Positions 14,246-17,596 of a DNA stretch of 17,596 bases are shown here, piece by piece; the stretch's first letter is position 1, and each line of letters begins with the position of its first letter. Position numbers and translations under genes: made by a program. A model generated the notes under the pieces. The model saw only the letters and a program-made list of their open reading frames with translations, had not been told where the DNA came from and did not search any database. Origin of the DNA: JBCBTJ01 sp964597685 (GTDB lineage Bacteria; Pseudomonadota; Alphaproteobacteria; Caulobacterales; Hyphomonadaceae); assembly GCA_964597685.1 (NCBI GenBank), contig CAZQZC010000051.1:1-17596 (forward strand), in the 5' to 3' direction.

Positions 14246-16075
14246 TCACCCCGCCAATACGCCCGACACCTCCGCCGCATACCGGGCGGCCTTCGTCTCG
14301 CCAATTCCGGGCACAGCGCGCAGCGCCGCCTCGGAAGCCGGTTTCTCGACAGCGATCAAGGCAAGCGTCTTGTCGTGGAAGATGACATAAGGCGGCACGC
14401 CTTGGGTTTTCGCCGTCTCCAACCGCCACGCCCGCAGGCGCTCGAAGAGCTCTCGGTCGGCGGCGGACAGCGCTTCCACCAAGCTCGCCCCCGCACCGCC
14501 CTTGCCGGCCTTGCGAGGCGCGCGGCGTTTCGCCGGATCCTCTCGCAGAACCACTGTTCTTTCGCCGCGAAACAAGGCTTTGGCGTCGTCGGCATTCGGC
14601 GCGACGATCACCGGCCGCATGGCGTCGCCGCCTTCGGCGAGCAGGCCGGAAAAGAGAAGTTCGTCGAACACCGCATTCCAGCCCTGCTTCGACAGCCCCT
14701 CGCCCACGCCATAGGTGGAGAGCGACGAGAGATCCTCGTCGAAACCGTCCTTCGCTTCACCGCGCAGATGGACAATCAAGCGCCCGCGGCCAATGCGCTG
14801 ACCGCAACGTAGAACGGCCGAGACCGCCATCTGCGCCCAGCGGGTCACGTCAAAGGCCGCGCCGGGCTCGCGGATGCACACATCGCAGACGCCGCAGGGC
14901 GCCGGGTCGGCCTCACCGAAATAGGCGCGTACCGAGGCGCGCCGGCATCGATCTCCATTGAAGAACGCAAAAAGCTGACGGGTCTTGGCGACCTGCACCT
15001 GCTTCACCTCGTCGGCCGCGTCGCCGTCATAGGTCCAACTCAGCGACCGGCGCATATCCGCCGGCCCGTAGAGCGCGACGCCCTCGGCCGGTTCGCCGTC
15101 TCGCCCCGCGCGGCCGACTTCCTGCCAGTAGGCCTCGATCGTCTTCGGCGGGTCGGCGTGGATGACGAAGCGCACGTCCGGCTTGTCCACGCCCATGCCG
15201 AAGGCGACCGTCGCGCACATGACCAGCCCCTCCTCCAACAGGAACCGCCGCTGGCGCGCGGCGCGGGTGTCGGCGTCCAATCCGGCGTGATAGGCGAGCG
15301 CCGGGCAGCCGGCCTTGCTCAGCGACTCGGCGATTTGCTCCGTGCCGTCGCGGGTGGAGACATAGACAATGCCGGAGAGGCCGCGCCGCGCCTTGACCAG
15401 AGAGACGACGCGGTCGGCGCGATTGCCAGCCTTCGGCTCAGCCGCGAGGGTCAAGTTCGGCCGATCAAAGCTTGCGACGTGGATCGCGGGATCGGTCAGT
15501 TGCAGCTGGGCGATGATATCTTCACGCGTGCGCTGGTCGGCCGTTGCGGTGACGGCGAGGCGCGGGACGTTCGGAAACATCTCCCGAAGTCGCCCCAAAG
15601 CCCTGTAATCGGGGCGGAAATCATGCCCCCATTGGCTCACGCAATGGGCCTCGTCGACGGCGATAAGCGAGAGGTCCAACCCCTGGAGCCGCCGGCCCAG
15701 CCCATTGGCGAGCGCTTCGGGGGAGACATAGAGCAAGTCCATCTCTCCGGCTTGGGCCTTCGCGAATGCGGCGTCGCGGTCTTCATAGCTCATCGAACTG
15801 TCGAGGCGTTCGGCCGCAACCCCGAGTTCCTTCAGCGCGTCGACCTGGTCGGCCATGAGGGCGATCAGGGGGCTCACCACAACGGCCACCCCGGAGCGCA
15901 ATTGCGCCGGAATTTGATAGCAGAGCGATTTCCCGCCGCCCGTGGGCAGGATCGCGAGCACGTCGCGCCCGCCGAGAACGTCGCCGATCACGTCCTCCTG
16001 AAGCCCCCGAAACGCGGGATAGCCGTAGACGCGTTGCAGGAGGTCGCGGGCGGCGGGAAGGTCGAGCGGCGGCAT
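14246..16075 (-). CDS. recQ: ATP-dependent DNA helicase RecQ
   Basis: A 609-residue 3'-5' superfamily 2 helicase of the RecQ family. FRGLQEDVI (22-30) is the RecQ-specific motif 0, PTGGGKS (44-50) is Walker A, and DEAHCVSQWGHDFRPDY (141-157) is motif II with the aromatic-rich loop. SFDRPNL, the YHAGLDADTR segment and QEVGRAGRDG (motif VI) follow. The RQC part carries the zinc-binding Cys set (RCRRASVRAYFG...PCGVCDVC). The C-terminal HRDC domain occupies roughly the last 85 residues (LFERLRAWR...VPGIGETKAARYA). Total length matches canonical RecQ of about 610 residues. The ATG at 16075 is chosen; the frame is open to a TTG at 16111, adding 12 residues that lie before the conserved start. It acts in recombinational repair and fork processing. 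It is probably co-transcribed with psiE downstream. Confidence 0.96.
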   Translation of the reverse strand: MPPLDLPAARDLLQRVYGYPAFRGLQEDVIGDVLGGRDVLAILPTGGGKSLCYQIPAQLRSGVAVVVSPLIALMADQVDALKELGVAAERLDSSMSYEDRDAAFAKAQAGEMDLLYVSPEALANGLGRRLQGLDLSLIAVDEAHCVSQWGHDFRPDYRALGRLREMFPNVPRLAVTATADQRTREDIIAQLQLTDPAIHVASFDRPNLTLAAEPKAGNRADRVVSLVKARRGLSGIVYVSTRDGTEQIAESLSKAGCPALAYHAGLDADTRAARQRRFLLEEGLVMCATVAFGMGVDKPDVRFVIHADPPKTIEAYWQEVGRAGRDGEPAEGVALYGPADMRRSLSWTYDGDAADEVKQVQVAKTRQLFAFFNGDRCRRASVRAYFGEADPAPCGVCDVCIREPGAAFDVTRWAQMAVSAVLRCGQRIGRGRLIVHLRGEAKDGFDEDLSSLSTYGVGEGLSKQGWNAVFDELLFSGLLAEGGDAMRPVIVAPNADDAKALFRGERTVVLREDPAKRRAPRKAGKGGAGASLVEALSAADRELFERLRAWRLETAKTQGVPPYVIFHDKTLALIAVEKPASEAALRAVPGIGETKAARYAAEVSGVLAG

Positions 16076-16111
16076 AGGAGTGTGCTCGCCGGAGTCGGGG
16101 CGCGGGGGCAA

Positions 16112-16286
16112 GCTGGAGTATGACAGAGCGAGCGGATCCTGGCGGCCGCTTTGGGTCGGGGCGGCTCACTTCGGGCGGGAACGAGAATAAGACGTTAAAC
16201 TAAGGTCTGCTTTGCAGTATATGAGACGTTAGCGTAAGGTAGAGCACGCCCGACTCAAAGTGCAATTTGTCATCTCGATCATAGCA
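16112..16286. other. Intergenic region between recQ and the DUF5694-like gene
   Basis: About 175 nt with no gene, between the 5' end of recQ and the 3' end of the DUF5694-like gene. The half next to recQ is GC-rich, and from about 16188 it becomes AT-richer. It holds a 17-bp direct repeat and a short CTGC-TTT-GCAG inverted repeat at 16207-16217. A TATACT hexamer on the minus strand could be a -10 element for recQ, but I find no matching -35. Confidence 0.5.
16190..16240. repeat. 17-bp direct repeat, two copies
   Basis: AGACGTTAAACTAAGGT at 16190-16206 and AGACGTTAGCGTAAGGT at 16224-16240 match at 14 of 17 positions; the three mismatches are consecutive in the centre (AAC versus GCG). Starts are 34 bp apart, about three helical turns, which would place both copies on roughly the same face of the DNA. 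It lies upstream of recQ and could be a regulator binding pair. Confidence 0.6.
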
Positions 16287-17351
16287 TCATTCATACAGCA
16301 CAGTGCCGGCATCGACGATTTCTATATCATGCGCTTGGTCGAGATAGGCTTCGAAGTAGGGCTTATGGGATGCGCCGACGATTGAGAGCACGCGTCCTCC
16401 AGGCTCGGTAATCGCAGCCGTCATGATAAGTGAAGCCATGCGCATATTCCTGGCCTGCCAGCCCATCGTGTATCGACGACCGAACTGCTCGGGCTCGGCG
16501 TCATTCATGGTCAGTTTCCAATCGCACGCCATCTGCTGACGTTGATATTCCACGGTGTTCATTCGTCTATAGGCGCCAACGATATCGCCGCCAGTCACAT
16601 CTGCTCTAGGGTCGTCGAAATGCGCCTGACACATATCCCCGCCCTTAGACCAAAGCTCTTCCACCCGAGCGCCATACGCTTCCCCGCCATCCTCTGAATC
16701 AATGAACGAGCCATGATCATCCGCATAAAAGAGGCGTTCGAGACCTACCCTTGCAGCAAGCCGGGCGGCAATTGAATTACTCTCGTTCACATCCAGGCTT
16801 TGCCTGTTCAGCATCTCCACTGATTTGGGTCCGAGGCCATCACCGACTATGCGTTCGCTCGTATCCAGTCGATGCCACTGCACCAAGGCCGAATATAGCT
16901 CTTCGCTTGCAATAAAGGCGGCGGCAAGCGAACGGCGCTGCGCAGCTGTCGGGGCTTTTGGCCAGTCTAGTAAGGCTTTGCCCGCCTGATAACTTCCTTC
17001 GGATGCGGATAAGCCAGACTCTTCGCGATATGGTGCGCCGTCAAAACAATAGCTATCGGCATAGCCACCATGTTCGCGCGGATAGTTGCGAACGCGATTG
17101 CAAATCATACCTGAGGTCTCTTCGATTGTGATAACGTCAGGGCCATAGATTTCCAATCGGTCCATCAGAGGATCCAGGTCCTCCAATGTGAGTTCCTCTT
17201 TATAGTTTCCCAGGTGTGCGGTTCCCAATACCATAACCTGTGTTGGCGCTACGGTTAGATCGGGATCGACGCCGCTAAAAACGATTGACTCATCTTGGCT
17301 GCAAGATGCCAGCGCCATTGTAATGGCAAGCGTTCCAAATATGGATTTCAT
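16287..17351 (-). CDS. DUF5694/TraB-like lipoprotein
   Basis: A 354-residue predicted lipoprotein. MKSIFGTLAITMALASC gives a lipobox L-A-S-C (Cys17). The mature chain opens with QVMVLGTAHLGNY (His46), then DVITIEE (Glu77-Glu78), and ends with VLSIVGASHKPYFEAYL near residue 330. A GxxH motif near the start, a Glu pair and a late VGxSH are the marks of the TraB/Tiki/erythromycin-esterase-like superfamily, and the overall pattern resembles DUF5694. Members are proposed metalloproteases or hydrolases, but the role here is unproven. The ATG at 17351 is chosen over a TTG at 17354; AGGG lies upstream. Its base composition is visibly less GC-rich than the neighbours, with AT-ending codons common, which hints at recent acquisition or weak codon selection. 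It stands alone, with long intergenic stretches on both sides. Confidence 0.7.
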   Translation of the reverse strand: MKSIFGTLAITMALASCSQDESIVFSGVDPDLTVAPTQVMVLGTAHLGNYKEELTLEDLDPLMDRLEIYGPDVITIEETSGMICNRVRNYPREHGGYADSYCFDGAPYREESGLSASEGSYQAGKALLDWPKAPTAAQRRSLAAAFIASEELYSALVQWHRLDTSERIVGDGLGPKSVEMLNRQSLDVNESNSIAARLAARVGLERLFYADDHGSFIDSEDGGEAYGARVEELWSKGGDMCQAHFDDPRADVTGGDIVGAYRRMNTVEYQRQQMACDWKLTMNDAEPEQFGRRYTMGWQARNMRMASLIMTAAITEPGGRVLSIVGASHKPYFEAYLDQAHDIEIVDAGTVLYE

Positions 17352-17497
17352 CAAGTGCCCTTAATTGCGGTCGTCATCGATTTGCTTGGTTGAGAGACAG
17401 AATCTGCCTTCCTTATTGGGTGATAACGCTAGCATGCGCATTCCGCTGATCAATAAACAATTGCCGATAAACGGAAATATCGGGAACAATTAGGACT
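17352..17497. other. AT-rich intergenic region upstream of the DUF5694-like gene
   Basis: About 145 nt without a convincing gene, clearly AT-richer than the rest of the window. It likely holds the promoter of the DUF5694-like gene on the minus strand. I see three copies of an AACAATT motif (the last just beyond the region) and a CCGATA/TATCGG inverted repeat. No convincing sigma-70 pair was identified. Confidence 0.5.
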
Positions 17498-17508
17498 TCA
17501 AACAATTG
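17455..17508. repeat. Three AACAATT copies around an inverted repeat
   Basis: AAACAATTG at 17455-17463, GAACAATTA at 17484-17492 and AAACAATTG at 17500-17508 share an AACAATT core. Between the first two lies CCGATA-N8-TATCGG (17464-17483), a 6-bp inverted repeat. The arrangement could be a regulator or nucleoid-protein binding cluster. The AT-rich context makes chance repetition possible. Confidence 0.4.
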
Positions 17509-17596
17509 AGGATGAAGTTCGACGCCCTATCCGCCCCCTGGCGCACCCGTCGCACACTCCCTCTGCTTCGTCGTCGAAGAGCGGTCCGGACCGGCC
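17498..17596 (-). CDS. Possible 3' end of a gene cut by the window edge
   Basis: On the minus strand a frame is open from the window edge to a TGA at 17498-17500, giving 32 residues that include PLFDDEAEGVCDGCARG. An acidic stretch followed by a CxxC pair looks protein-like, and base composition changes from GC-rich to AT-rich near 17510, as at a gene boundary. On the plus strand an ATG at 17512 with GAGG directly before it is also open to the edge but is Arg-rich and lacks ribosome-site spacing. Neither can be confirmed from so short a segment. Confidence 0.3.
   Translation of the reverse strand, partial: GRSGPLFDDEAEGVCDGCARGRIGRRTSSSIV

Noticed and set aside
15158..16123. 321-codon open frame on the plus strand antisense to recQ
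   Set aside because: The opposite strand encodes an unmistakable RecQ; the antisense translation has no motif or ribosome-binding site of note.

Overview
The window reads as chromosomal DNA of a GC-rich alphaproteobacterium, most likely from the Caulobacterales/Hyphomonadales/Parvularculales part of the class. The evidence is the dense GC-rich coding, many short lipoproteins, a CC0125/CC1285-type lipoprotein, a DUF6498 membrane protein, a TIGR04283-type glycosyltransferase and a DECR-like SDR. This placement is inferred from gene families only. I see no rRNA, tRNA, CRISPR array, transposase, integrase or phage gene.

Layout. Positions 1-765 (minus strand) hold two tandem DUF2147 secreted proteins, the first cut by the window edge. 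Positions 905-2400 (plus) carry a 2,4-dienoyl-CoA reductase-like SDR and a small lipoprotein. Positions 8515-2397 are one run of seven minus-strand genes: flavin monooxygenase, M23 peptidase lipoprotein, unknown lipoprotein, DUF6498 membrane protein, TetR regulator, HSL-type esterase and quinone oxidoreductase. Several of these overlap by 4 nt or nearly abut. Divergent from the monooxygenase, two overlapping hotdog thioesterases (8599-9533, plus) are followed by a large DUF305 + LVIVD/beta-propeller lipoprotein (9644-12217), a terminator-like hairpin, a Uma2-family nuclease-fold protein and a glycosyltransferase. Positions 16075-13698 (minus) carry recQ and then a PsiE-family membrane protein whose ribosome-binding site lies in a predicted hairpin. 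The right end is more AT-rich and carries a DUF5694/TraB-like lipoprotein, repeat-bearing intergenic DNA and possibly the tail of another gene at the edge.

How the genes may work together. The SDR, monooxygenase, esterase, quinone reductase, TetR regulator and thioesterases together suggest catabolism or detoxification of lipid-like or carbonyl compounds feeding acyl-CoA metabolism. This is inference from families and proximity; no substrate can be read from the sequence. The envelope proteins (M23 peptidase, lipoproteins, DUF6498) may be a separate function embedded in the same run.

I did not find a clearly new multi-gene system. The points most worth a second look are the catalytic Tyr-to-Trp change in the DECR-like SDR, the hairpin over the psiE start, the 16-bp palindrome after tetR, the DUF305-propeller fusion, the 17-bp direct repeat upstream of recQ and the AACAATT-rich region at the right end.
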